From positions 4,805,501 to 4,869,500 of the forward strand of contig NZ_CP049744.1 of NCBI RefSeq assembly GCF_000760935.2: 64,000 nt of DNA, in the 5' to 3' direction. Source of the stretch: Rhodococcoides fascians A25f (lineage in GTDB: Bacteria; Actinomycetota; Actinomycetes; Mycobacteriales; Mycobacteriaceae). Below are positions 55,486 through 63,879 of this stretch, in pieces. Numbering within the stretch: the first letter of the stretch is position 1; each line of letters begins with the position of its first letter. The notes under the pieces are model-generated. The model had not been told where the DNA came from. It did not search any database and saw only the letters and a program-made list of their open reading frames with translations. The position numbers and the translations under genes were made by a program.

Positions 55486-56418
55486 ATGAATTGGTACGTG
55501 ATGGGCGTCGACCTGGGCTCGACGACGGCGAAAGCCGCCGTCGTCGACTCCAGCGGCGCTCTCGTCGGTTCGTCCGTCGTGCAGATGGGGGCCGTGAGCC
55601 GCGACGCAGTGATTCGAGCTATGGGATTCGCTCTCGACTCGGCCGGTGTTTCCCAAGAAGATATTCGACGCACTATCAGTACCGGCTATGGACGCAAACT
55701 CGTGCCCGGCGCAGATCGCTCCTTCACCGAAATCACGTGCCACGCCCGCGGCGCTGCCGCACTGAGCCCGGGCGTGCGACTGGTGATCGACATCGGCGGG
55801 CAGGACAGCAAGGCCATCGCCGTAGACTCCGACGGTCTGGTCGACCGCTTCGCGATGAACGATCGTTGCGCCAGTGGAACCGGACGCTTCTTCGACGTAC
55901 TCGCCCGCGCGCTCGAGGTCGATGTCAGCGAGGTCGGCGCACTAGCGCTGTCCGGCGCGGACGGACTCGAGGTCAGCAGCATGTGCGCCACCTTCGCCGA
56001 GACCGAGGTCATATCGCTGCTGGCACAGGGGCAAGAGAAATCCGACATTGCTGCGTCCGTCCACAAAGCTGTCGCCGCCAGGACCCTCGGCCTTGTTGCA
56101 CAGGTCGGAAAAGCAACCCCCACCGTCATGACGGGCGGCGTCGCCCAGAACGCAGCTGCTCGCCATTACATAGAGAAGGCACTGCGGCATCCCATCGAGT
56201 TGCTCGATCAACCCCAAATCGCAGGGGCGTACGGTGCCGCACTATTGGCGGCCGACGACTACCGAGGCTTTCGTGAAACTGCCGAACTGCGGGATTCGGC
56301 AGCGAAGGAGCAGCTGGCCGCTCGGGCCGCAGGTATCGTTCCGCAGTGCGCAGGATGTGACGGCACCGCCGGCGATCACAACCACGTTGTCCCGTTGACC
56401 TTGCGAGGCCTGTCATGA
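55486..56418 (+). CDS. ATP-dependent Fe-S activase (BadF/HgdC family) with C-terminal CxxC extension
   Basis: A 310-residue ASKHA-fold ATPase. Phosphate-1 is GVDLGSTTAKAAVVD, the second site DIGGQDSKAI, and the adenosine loop VMTGGVAQN. The bridging [4Fe-4S] cysteines of the dimer interface are present: Cys 128 in NDRCASGTGRF and Cys 167 in SSMCATFAETEV. It injects electrons into the two-subunit enzyme with ATP hydrolysis. A single gene suggests a homodimer, as in dehydratases, not the A/D heterodimer of class I benzoyl-CoA reductases. A tail with Cys 288 and Cys 291 (QCAGCDG) followed by DHNHVV is extra to the usual ~260 residues. Confidence 0.9.
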   Translation: MNWYVMGVDLGSTTAKAAVVDSSGALVGSSVVQMGAVSRDAVIRAMGFALDSAGVSQEDIRRTISTGYGRKLVPGADRSFTEITCHARGAAALSPGVRLVIDIGGQDSKAIAVDSDGLVDRFAMNDRCASGTGRFFDVLARALEVDVSEVGALALSGADGLEVSSMCATFAETEVISLLAQGQEKSDIAASVHKAVAARTLGLVAQVGKATPTVMTGGVAQNAAARHYIEKALRHPIELLDQPQIAGAYGAALLAADDYRGFRETAELRDSAAKEQLAARAAGIVPQCAGCDGTAGDHNHVVPLTLRGLS

Positions 56419-56900
56419 CCACTATAGACGTGTCCGATTCTACCGTTGTCATCATCGGTGGGGACAGTGGAATCGGGTTGCTCATCGCCCGCCACCTCGT
56501 CCGCGCCGGAACACAACGAATCGGGCTGATCAGTCGCGACGCCGATGCCGGTAGTGCCGCTGCGAAATCGGTGTTCGAATTGGCGTCGGGGATATGGTCA
56601 CTCTCTGCCGCCGGCGACCTTTCCTCCGAGTCGGAGGCCAGCCGAATGCTCTCAGAGCTCAGCGGATCACTCGGCGATCCCGACATAGTCGTCAACTGTC
56701 TTCGAGCCGACGGCGGAGTCGTCAGTGATCTTGTGCTGCAGACCATGCAGAAGTATTCCTCCGGCGTGTTCATCGACCTGGTAGCTACTGAAAGCCAGAG
56801 GCGTAACGACGCACACAGAGTGTCGGTCATCGACGATTCTGCAGATCCGGATGGAACTGCAGAATCGGTGGTGGCAGCGGTATCGGTACACGCGGGGTAA
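56415..56900 (+). CDS. Short SDR-like Rossmann protein lacking the catalytic half
   Basis: A 161-residue protein with an SDR N-terminus (STVVIIGGDSGIGLLIARHLVRAG and a DPDIVVNCLRA strand) but no Ser-Tyr-Lys catalytic region; the usual SDR length is about 250. Its ATGA overlaps the activase stop, so it is co-translated. It could be a truncated gene, a regulatory NAD(P) binder, or a partner of the other SDR in the cluster. The frame is intact through its stop. Confidence 0.7.
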   Translation: MTTIDVSDSTVVIIGGDSGIGLLIARHLVRAGTQRIGLISRDADAGSAAAKSVFELASGIWSLSAAGDLSSESEASRMLSELSGSLGDPDIVVNCLRADGGVVSDLVLQTMQKYSSGVFIDLVATESQRRNDAHRVSVIDDSADPDGTAESVVAAVSVHAG

Positions 56901-57021
56901 ACGAGGGCAGTCCCGCGTGCGGATGCTTCGCTTGACCTCTGACGATCGATACTACTGTGCGGCAGTGATCCGCGAGTTGAAGCATGTGCGTAGAACCGTG
57001 AGCTCACTAGGAGTACCACTT

Positions 57022-58230
57022 CTACGCGATCGTTCCCCCGACGGGTGAGGGTGAAAGGATGAGCAGTGCGCAAGCCAGTTGTGAGATGCTGGGCAGCATG
57101 TGCGGTGCACTGCGCTCCGCGTCTCGGGTGAGTCCGTTGATTATGGCGATGGCGGCATGTACTCGGCAGCGACCTTCGATCACAGGCATATGCGGATGGA
57201 TCTGCTGGACGAGATGCACCCACTCATCGATGAAGTTGCGCTGGTGACGCGTATAGATTTCGCGTAGTGGCTCGGGTAGGTGGACGACTTCTGTCACCAT
57301 TACGGCCAACGCGGCGGGATTTTCGAGCATGAAGTGGGAGTAGCTGTCGATGACTCGTCGGAGGGCGTCGTCGGCATCATCGGCTTCGTCGAGTGCGTGG
57401 CTTAGAGACAGCGACAGTGCTTCCGTGCCGCGCGACATGATTGTGTCGAGTATTTCGATCTTGCTACCGAAGTGGCGATAGATTGCCGATCCGGTAATGT
57501 GCGCGGCCGCCCCGATGTCTTTCAGGCCGACTGCTGCGTAACCATGTCGAGCGAAAAGCCGTGTTGCCGCAGTGAGTATGGCTTCGCGTCTGGTCACTGA
57601 CACGTGCGGTGCATACCGAGATCCAACCCGAGGTGGACGGCTCGGTTGCACATCGACAGTGACTGGGATCGAGGTGAGTATCAGAGCTGCGAGATCGGTG
57701 AGCACTTCTGTGGTGAGCTTGGTCGACTCGAATTCGGCCGCATGCCCGGGCGGGGTAAAGATCATTGCCAGTATCGCCTCAGCAGAGAGCATCGGGTCGG
57801 CAGATGGGTACGCGTCCTTGATGCGATCGCGGAGCCGCACACATATGACCCGCATTCTGGTAGTCAACTGCTCTCGCTCGAAGTTGGGCAGAGCCGGGCG
57901 ATCGCGCGCCCACAGGACCCCGAAATCACGATTGGCCGTGCTGATCTGCGCGATGGTCTGGACGACGTCGTCGAGGGTGCTGTCCGGGTTCTCGACCACA
58001 TGTTCTAGTTCGATGAGCGTGCCGTTCAAGATAGCTGCGAGCAAGTCTTGTTTGCCCCGATAGTGCCTGTAAAGTGCGGTGGCTGTAATGCCGATCTCAG
58101 ATGCGACGGCAACCATGGGTACCTGAGCGAATCCGAGTCTCGCGAACTGGGTGGTGGCGGTGGCCAGAATGCGTTGCTTACGGTCCGGGGGGCGTCGCTT
58201 GGCTGCGGGGGTACACGGTTCTGTCGCCAC
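57022..58230 (-). CDS. TetR-family regulator with two DNA-binding domains
   Basis: A 402-residue protein made of two TetR units in tandem. The first helix-turn-helix is at about residues 18-62 (FAQVPMVAVASEIGITATALYRHYRGKQDL), the second at about residues 213-257 (YAAVGLKDIGAAAHITGSAIYRHFGSKIEI), each followed by a helical ligand domain. A single chain may act as a pseudo-dimer. GTG 58230. It is transcribed towards the dehydratase operon and lies upstream of nothing else in its direction; probable control of the ADH/ligase genes or of the operon. Confidence 0.85.
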   Translation of the reverse strand: MATEPCTPAAKRRPPDRKQRILATATTQFARLGFAQVPMVAVASEIGITATALYRHYRGKQDLLAAILNGTLIELEHVVENPDSTLDDVVQTIAQISTANRDFGVLWARDRPALPNFEREQLTTRMRVICVRLRDRIKDAYPSADPMLSAEAILAMIFTPPGHAAEFESTKLTTEVLTDLAALILTSIPVTVDVQPSRPPRVGSRYAPHVSVTRREAILTAATRLFARHGYAAVGLKDIGAAAHITGSAIYRHFGSKIEILDTIMSRGTEALSLSLSHALDEADDADDALRRVIDSYSHFMLENPAALAVMVTEVVHLPEPLREIYTRHQRNFIDEWVHLVQQIHPHMPVIEGRCRVHAAIAIINGLTRDAERSAPHMLPSISQLACALLILSPSPVGGTIA

Positions 58231-58495
58231 GGACGACGTCCCTTCTGGGTCTACGTGCTCGTTGTCTCAGCCCCCGTCAAGGCAAGCTTTGACTAGGGCC
58301 CCGCCCCGACTTGCTGCGTCAGATTGCGAACTGCCGGTCGACGGTAACCGATGAGCGCGGAATTCGGCTGTTCTCATCTAGTGGGGTACTTGTCGGCGGG
58401 TTGGGAGACGCAGCGAAGGGAGGATGTCTTCGGTCCAACCGGGTACCCACCTCGGCAGTGGGGGTTGGGGCAGAACCGGATCGCAATTTCATTAC

Positions 58496-59467
58496 TTATG
58501 GCGCGGTCCGCGAGCTCGTGAAATGCGCGGGCTGATCGAGCAGCGCTACTGCCCTGCCCAACAGCTCGCCGCGCTGCAATCGCGTTATGGCATCACCGAT
58601 TTCGCCGAAACCGATCGTCGTTACGTTGGATTTTATCGTTCCGGCGGCCATCATGGCCAAGACGTCGACCAAGTCTTCCGTTTTGCCTCCCGGAGACCCG
58701 ACGAAGTGAAGCTTCTTCTCGACCATGGCTTGCACGGATATGGTTGCATGTTTCCGCCCTAGTCCGACTTGGACGATGGTCCCGTTGAAACCGATGGTAT
58801 CGATAGCCTCGGCAGTGGTGGTGCCGAACCCGGCAAAGTCGACTACGACGTCGAGTTTGGCGTCTGCGAAACCCAGGATTGAAGTAGAGACGCGCACTCC
58901 GTCGAGTGCGGCTACAGAGTGACGCACTTGCTCGTTGGTTTCGGCTACATATACATCGGCGCCTATCACCCTCGCCATTTGTATGGCCAGGTGCCCAAGG
59001 CCGCCGGCCCCGATGATGCCGAGCTTGGTTCCTGCTTCGACACCTCCGACTCTGAGAGCGCGTAGCGAGGCTGTTCCGGCGTCTGCTGCCGGCGCCGCTT
59101 GCTCCCAGGAAACAGCGTCGGGCAGCGCCGCCAACAGCTTCGCCGGAACCATGACCTGGTGTGCGAAACCTCCATCGGTTCGCGTTCCGGGTCCGCCGGG
59201 GCGCGCTGCAGCGGCAACCCGCTGACCCACCGAGAAGTCCACGACTCCCTCCCCGACACTGGAGATGGTGCCGGCTATTTCGTGGCCCAGGGTGATCGGC
59301 GTGAAAGCAAGATAATGTGTCAGCGTTCCGTCGAGGTACCCGACGTCGGAATGGCAGATGCCAGCGGCTTTGACATCGACCACGACCTGGTCCGCTCCGG
59401 CCGTCGGCGGCTCGACGTCGTTGAGAGTGAGCGGTGCGTTAGCTCCGATCAGTTGCCAAGCTTGCAC
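58496..59467 (-). CDS. MDR-family zinc-type alcohol dehydrogenase
   Basis: A 323-residue medium-chain dehydrogenase. Catalytic-zinc region GICHSDVGYLDG and TLGHEIAG; the third ligand position has ADAG in place of Cys, as in some Asp-containing members. The structural-zinc lobe (four Cys) is replaced by a short GGPGTRTDGG loop. NAD(P) binding is GIIGAGGLGHLA. It would oxidise a secondary alcohol; by context it may act like the 6-hydroxycyclohexene-carboxyl-CoA dehydrogenases (Had), which are also MDR proteins (inference). GTG 59467 follows AGAGG. It is in the same direction as the acyl-CoA ligase, 66 bases away. Confidence 0.83.
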   Translation of the reverse strand: MQAWQLIGANAPLTLNDVEPPTAGADQVVVDVKAAGICHSDVGYLDGTLTHYLAFTPITLGHEIAGTISSVGEGVVDFSVGQRVAAAARPGGPGTRTDGGFAHQVMVPAKLLAALPDAVSWEQAAPAADAGTASLRALRVGGVEAGTKLGIIGAGGLGHLAIQMARVIGADVYVAETNEQVRHSVAALDGVRVSTSILGFADAKLDVVVDFAGFGTTTAEAIDTIGFNGTIVQVGLGRKHATISVQAMVEKKLHFVGSPGGKTEDLVDVLAMMAAGTIKSNVTTIGFGEIGDAITRLQRGELLGRAVALLDQPAHFTSSRTAP

Positions 59468-59533
59468 AGTGGACCTCTCTCGCTAGTTCTGCGTGTCGAA
59501 TCCGTTCACGACACGAGACGATCGGGAAACCTG

Positions 59534-61171
59534 TCAGGAACTGAGCGGGGAAGCTGTGCTCACCGAGGTCGGAACAATCTCGCCATCGACTACTTGGTCA
59601 CGCACTTTGAACTTCTGGATCTTGCCTGTCGGTGTCATGGGGAATTCGTCGGCGAAGTGCCACAGCGAGGGAATCTTGTGCGCCGAAATGCGTTCTTTGC
59701 ACCAGGCTTTGAGCGTGGCCGGGTCGGGACGCGCAGCGGGGTTCGATGTCTTGATGACCGCGCAGATTTGTTCACCCCAGTAGTCGTCGGGTACGCCGAT
59801 GACTATCACGTCGTTGATGTCTGGATGCTCGAACAGCATTTCCTCGACCTCACGGGGCGAGATGTTGACACCACCTCTGATGATCATATCCTTGAGCCGG
59901 CCGGTGATCTTGAGGAAGCCGCGCTCGTCCATGACAGCGAGGTCGCCCATGTGCAGCCAGCCGTCGGCATCGATGGTTGCTTCGGTGGCGCTGGGCATGT
60001 CGTAGTAGGACAACATCGTTTGGTAACCGCGGCAGCAGATTTCGCCTGGAGTGCCGATGGGAACGATGTCGCTACTTGCGGGGTCGACCAGTTTCACCTC
60101 GAGTTCCGGGAGCGGTTGACCGACTGTGGTCGCTTGGTCCTCGGGTGTGTCGTCGACACTTGTCTGGCTGATGACTCCGTGCATTTCCGTTTGTCCGAAC
60201 AGGATCGAGAAATTGCAGTCCCACTGCGCGGTGGCACGTCGCACCAACGTTTCCGGCACGGTGGCCGCACCGGACATCACCGTTTGCATACTCGACAGGT
60301 CCCTCGTCGAATTGTCGGGGTGGTCGAGTAGCGCGATCAACATCGTCGGAACGAGGAGGCCGTGTGTTCCTCGGTAGGTCTCGTAGGCCTCGAGCACCCC
60401 CGCTGGGTCGAACCCAGGAAGCACCACATACGTTCCGTGAGCGGACATGGTGCCCAGCTCGGTGACCGCTCCCCCGCCGATGTGATACATAGGCATCGCG
60501 TTGATGCATACGCCGCCGTCTTTCATTCCCGCGCGTTCGAAGACGAACGTGGCCTCGTTGACGATGCCCTTGTGATGCAGGAGCGCCCCCTTCGGAAATC
60601 CTGTTGTTCCCGAGGTGTACTGCACTTGAACGGCGTCGGTCGGTGCCACCTCCGGCAGCGACGTCGATGCCTCACCCCGAGACGCGAACTTCTGCCATTC
60701 ATCGTCTGCGTAGGTGGCCTGCACGTTGGGGACGTCCGAGCATGCTCCCTCGACAATGGCACGGAGGTCGGACCCACGATATTCACGTTGATAGAACACT
60801 GCAGTGGCTCCGGACTGCTCCAGGACGTACTTCAGCTCGTCGCGACGGTACGCCGGATTGGCCGCCACCACGATCATTCCGGCCATGGCCACGGCCTGTT
60901 GCAGGACCACCCAGTCCGCACTGTTTGCAGCGAAGATCGCGATACGGTCGCCCGGTCGAAAATCTTGCAGTAGCGCGCGAGCGAACTGCTCGGTGGACGT
61001 CAACAGTTCCGCGTACGTCCACTCTCGCCTGTGGTCCGGATTCGGCACTGCGTCGACCAAGGCCACTCTGTCCGGAACTGCGTTCGCGGCTTCTCGCAGT
61101 AAGCCGGGAAGAGTGATCTCCCGGACGCCTGCGCTCGGTACCGCAGGCCAGAAGGACGTGCTGAGCGACAT
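59534..61171 (-). CDS. Acyl-CoA ligase (AMP-forming), AliA-like
   Basis: A 545-residue AMP-dependent synthetase. A3 is VQYTSGTTGFPKGAL, A5 is FGQTEMHG, A7-A8 is GWLHMGDLAVMDERGFLKITGRLKDMIIRGGVNISPREVE, and A10 Lys is in PTGKIQKFKV. It activates a carboxylic acid to its CoA thioester. With a BadI-like hydrolase and an acyl-CoA dehydrogenase nearby, a cyclohexane- or cyclohexene-carboxylate, or an aromatic acid, is the probable substrate. ATG 61171 has GGAG upstream. A palindrome 76-98 bases upstream suggests specific repression. Confidence 0.88.
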   Translation of the reverse strand: MSLSTSFWPAVPSAGVREITLPGLLREAANAVPDRVALVDAVPNPDHRREWTYAELLTSTEQFARALLQDFRPGDRIAIFAANSADWVVLQQAVAMAGMIVVAANPAYRRDELKYVLEQSGATAVFYQREYRGSDLRAIVEGACSDVPNVQATYADDEWQKFASRGEASTSLPEVAPTDAVQVQYTSGTTGFPKGALLHHKGIVNEATFVFERAGMKDGGVCINAMPMYHIGGGAVTELGTMSAHGTYVVLPGFDPAGVLEAYETYRGTHGLLVPTMLIALLDHPDNSTRDLSSMQTVMSGAATVPETLVRRATAQWDCNFSILFGQTEMHGVISQTSVDDTPEDQATTVGQPLPELEVKLVDPASSDIVPIGTPGEICCRGYQTMLSYYDMPSATEATIDADGWLHMGDLAVMDERGFLKITGRLKDMIIRGGVNISPREVEEMLFEHPDINDVIVIGVPDDYWGEQICAVIKTSNPAARPDPATLKAWCKERISAHKIPSLWHFADEFPMTPTGKIQKFKVRDQVVDGEIVPTSVSTASPLSS

Positions 61172-61635
61172 CGTTACTCCAACTTACTTGTCCCGGCAGC
61201 ATCGCCGCGACGTCATCGCCGCGGCCTGCTATGTCTCACCTCACACTATAAATGATTGGACCATTTATAAGCAACGACCAATTACGGCGGAGACGCGCTG
61301 GACCCCCGGCACACCCGTAGAAGCCAATACCGTTGCTGTGACTAGCTATACATACTGAATCGGAAAGGTCTGTCGACGTCGTCAGGACGATACTTCTTGA
61401 TACTAATATGGTTGCAAGAATCCTAAAATGTAGTACGTGCGGATGTCGGATGGTGGCTTTCGGCGCAGCAGGGGGTCGTTGACCCACCACGTCCTGAAGC
61501 CTGCAGCTCGACGTGCTGGCCGGGATTTCGAGGTACGAACCCCATAGGTTGCCATTGGTTCCATCCGCAATGATCTACAGTGCGAACAACGTCAGCGACG
61601 TAAACGTCATATGTTGCCTGTATCCGGAGGTTCTA
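61172..61635. promoter_or_regulatory. Divergent ligase/SDR promoter region
   Basis: About 460 AT-richer bases with no supported gene. It contains a strong palindrome (61247-61269), a CTATACATACTGA stretch near 61345 that resembles sequence upstream of the NMO gene, and a GGAGG ribosome-binding site for the SDR. Confidence 0.5.
61247..61269. promoter_or_regulatory. Palindromic operator upstream of the acyl-CoA ligase
   Basis: TATAAATG-ATTGGAC-CATTTATA has perfect 8-bp arms and a 7-base spacer. It is AT-rich in GC-rich DNA and overlaps a likely -10. A TetR-type site is plausible, perhaps for the double-domain TetR encoded 3 kb away. Confidence 0.65.
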
Positions 61636-62427
61636 ATGTCTCAACCCGCTCTTGTACGTAGTTACCCGGACTCGGGTGTTCTCCTCGTCGGTGGGACCGC
61701 CGGCATCGGGCTGGCCTCCGCGCTAGGGTTCGCCGCCGCCGGTGTTCAGCGGATCTGCCTCGTCGGCAGGAATGCGGACCGCGGTGCGGACGCGGTGCAA
61801 CACGTGCTCGATCAGCACCCTGACATACAGGTCACGTTCGTCGGCGCCGACGCAGGCAACCAGTCGTCGGTCGAGACCGCAGTCGAACAGGCACACAAGA
61901 CGCTGGGCTCGATAGACGTTCTGGTCAATTCGACCACCACCGCGTACAAGCCCGATCTGCTCCATCGGACCGAGGCGAGCAGCATCGAGGGCATTCTCGT
62001 GGGCCAGGCGCTCCCCCCCATGCTCGCCACCCGAACGGTTCTTCCGCTGATGCAGGCGCAGAACGGAGGAAGTATCGTCAACATTGCCTCCGACGCTGCG
62101 AAGGTTCCGACCCCTGGCGAAAGCGTGCTGGGCGCCGCGATGGCCGCGATCGCGATGTTCACGCGAGTCACAGCTGTCGAAGCGAAGCGCAACGGCGTGC
62201 GAGTCAACTGCGTGACGCCCTCACTCGTCGAGGGCACTGCAACGGCACAAAACGTTCTCAGCGACGGCTTCAGCAGGTCGTTGTTCCAGAAAGCGAGCGC
62301 CCAGGCACACCTCGGAGTAGCGGTACCCGAGGACTTAGCGGCACTGATCGTCTTTCTCGGCGGACCCGCTGCCGCACGGCTGACAGGTCAATCCATCAGT
62401 GTCAATGGCGGCATTTCGGCCTTCTGA
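61636..62427 (+). CDS. SDR-family protein with altered catalytic residues
   Basis: A 263-residue short-chain dehydrogenase. The cofactor site is VLLVGGTAGIGLASALGF, the IVNIAS strand gives Ser 152, and the C-terminus (VNGGISAF) is typical. The YxxxK pair is missing: the segment GESVLGAAMAAI has Leu 165 where Tyr is expected and Met 169 where Lys is expected. ATG 61636 follows GGAGG. Its position next to a BadI-like gene suggests a BadH-like (hydroxy-cyclohexanecarboxyl-CoA) dehydrogenase, but the chemistry would have to differ. Confidence 0.85.
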   Translation: MSQPALVRSYPDSGVLLVGGTAGIGLASALGFAAAGVQRICLVGRNADRGADAVQHVLDQHPDIQVTFVGADAGNQSSVETAVEQAHKTLGSIDVLVNSTTTAYKPDLLHRTEASSIEGILVGQALPPMLATRTVLPLMQAQNGGSIVNIASDAAKVPTPGESVLGAAMAAIAMFTRVTAVEAKRNGVRVNCVTPSLVEGTATAQNVLSDGFSRSLFQKASAQAHLGVAVPEDLAALIVFLGGPAAARLTGQSISVNGGISAF

Positions 62428-62460
62428 TCCGGCGTTGTCCTCCGCCGTGTCGATTCCAGA

Positions 62461-62497
62461 CGTTCGGGGCGTACACCGCAGCGCTACGCCCCGAACG
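62461..62497 (+). terminator. Strong hairpin terminator after the SDR gene
   Basis: CGTTCGGGGCGTA (62461-62473) and TACGCCCCGAACG (62485-62497) form a perfect 13-bp stem with an 11-base loop, 34 bases after the SDR stop. There is no T-tract. It implies that the BadI-like gene has its own promoter. Confidence 0.75.
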
Positions 62498-63084
62498 GCT
62501 GATGCCGTTGTGTAGGGGGTACTAGCAGCGAACTACGTGCACACGATCGACGATTGCACGACCTACTGCCGCAGGCGGGTGTGGTCGCGGCGACGACGGA
62601 ATTACCCGCGGCGTTGCATCAGCCCTTCTCGTGCCGCGCGCGACCCGCCATGAACTGTCGCAGCAGGGCCTCCTGGTTCCGGCCGACCATGGCGCGCCAC
62701 GCAAATTGAGAGCAGCAGGCCCAGTCGTGACTCCGAGAGTGGCGACATCACTTCGGTCGCCTTCGTGACGGGCAGCGCGAGATGGATGCCTCGGAAGTGC
62801 GTATCCCAGCGCTGCCCAGGTGTCACCGCCGGAGTGTCGGTCCACCTGTCGATGTACCCAATAACTGCTGTGGCACAGTCGTATTGCTGACGCCACAACC
62901 ATGCATATGAGATGGCCGGTCTGTGGTCCGGAGTGCTGATAGTCGCTCGACCGTTCGATCTCGAACGCTCGTCGGCTCTTGCCGCGAATGGACGTCTCAG
63001 GCTACTGTTACGCAAATGGTCAGTCCAAAGACCATAATTCTTGGAGGCGGTCCCGCCCCTCAACCGAAAGGACATCGGAGTCTG
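62498..63084. other. Intergenic region before the BadI-like gene
   Basis: About 590 bases. Long minus-strand frames cross it, but they run antisense through the BadI-like gene and show no recognisable domain, so I do not call a gene. It should contain the promoter of the BadI-like gene. Confidence 0.4.
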
Positions 63085-63879
63085 ATGGCTGAATTCACCG
63101 ACATCACTTATGAGGTCGACAACGGTCTTGCCTGGATCACCATCAACCGCCCCGAGCGGTACAACGCGTTTCGTGCGCAAACCGTCGACGAACTGGTTCT
63201 CGCGTTCAAGCGGGCCTGGGCGAGCAGCGAGGTAGGCGTCATCGCGCTGACGGGCGCCGGTGACAAGGCGTTCTGCGCAGGCGGCGACCAGAAACAACGT
63301 ATGGAGACGGGCGACTATGGGCCCTCCGCCAGCGGTTTGTTCGAGGTGGAAGCACTTCACCGGGTGATCCGCGACGCTCCGAAGCCGGTCATCGCCGCGG
63401 TCAACGGACTGGCTATCGGCGGTGGCCACGTTCTGCACGTTCTCTGCGACCTCACGATCGCGGCCGACACCGCGCAGTTCGGCCAGAACGGCCCCCGTGT
63501 CGGATCGTTCGACGCGGGTCTCGGTTCCGGATATCTCGCTCGCGTTGTCGGCGAGAAGCGCGCACGCGAGATCTGGTTCATGCTGCGGCGACTGTCCGCA
63601 GACGAAGCGCTCGATTGGGGTCTTGTGAACAAGGTTGTCCCAGCGGCTGATCTGAAGTCCGAGGTACGTGCCTGGGCCGATCAGATGCTCGACTTCTCCC
63701 CGACCTCACTCAAGGTCCTCAAACAGTCGATGAACACCGACACCGAACATTTCGTCAGCATCGGATCCATGGCGTACTCGACACTCGAAATCTTCGGCGA
63801 AACCCCGGAAGCCCGCGAGGGCATTACTGCATTCAACGAAAAGCGCAAGCCGGACTTCAGTCCCTACCGAGGAAAATAG
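63085..63879 (+). CDS. badI: BadI-like 2-ketocyclohexanecarboxyl-CoA hydrolase (crotonase/MenB family)
   Basis: A 264-residue crotonase-fold enzyme. Oxyanion-hole segments are AFCAGGDQKQR and AIGGGHVLHVLCDLTIAAD. Several stretches match BadI of the anaerobic benzoate pathway as I recall it: GLAWITINRPERYNAFR, VVGEKRAREIWFMLRR and the C-terminal EKRKPDFSPY (BadI ends EKRKPEFRKY). BadI hydrolytically opens 2-oxocyclohexane-1-carboxyl-CoA to pimeloyl-CoA. MenB is the closest alternative, but no menaquinone genes are near. ATG 63085 has GGAG upstream. The next gene starts directly after its stop. Confidence 0.82.
   Translation: MAEFTDITYEVDNGLAWITINRPERYNAFRAQTVDELVLAFKRAWASSEVGVIALTGAGDKAFCAGGDQKQRMETGDYGPSASGLFEVEALHRVIRDAPKPVIAAVNGLAIGGGHVLHVLCDLTIAADTAQFGQNGPRVGSFDAGLGSGYLARVVGEKRAREIWFMLRRLSADEALDWGLVNKVVPAADLKSEVRAWADQMLDFSPTSLKVLKQSMNTDTEHFVSIGSMAYSTLEIFGETPEAREGITAFNEKRKPDFSPYRGK

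Noticed and set aside
52953..56418. Calling the module a proven benzoyl-CoA reductase
   Set aside because: The family is shared with 2-hydroxyacyl-CoA dehydratases, and a single activase gene argues against a classical BcrABCD complex.
62602..63438. 278-residue minus-strand frame before and over the BadI-like gene
   Set aside because: Half of it is antisense to BadI-like coding sequence and the rest matches no family I know.
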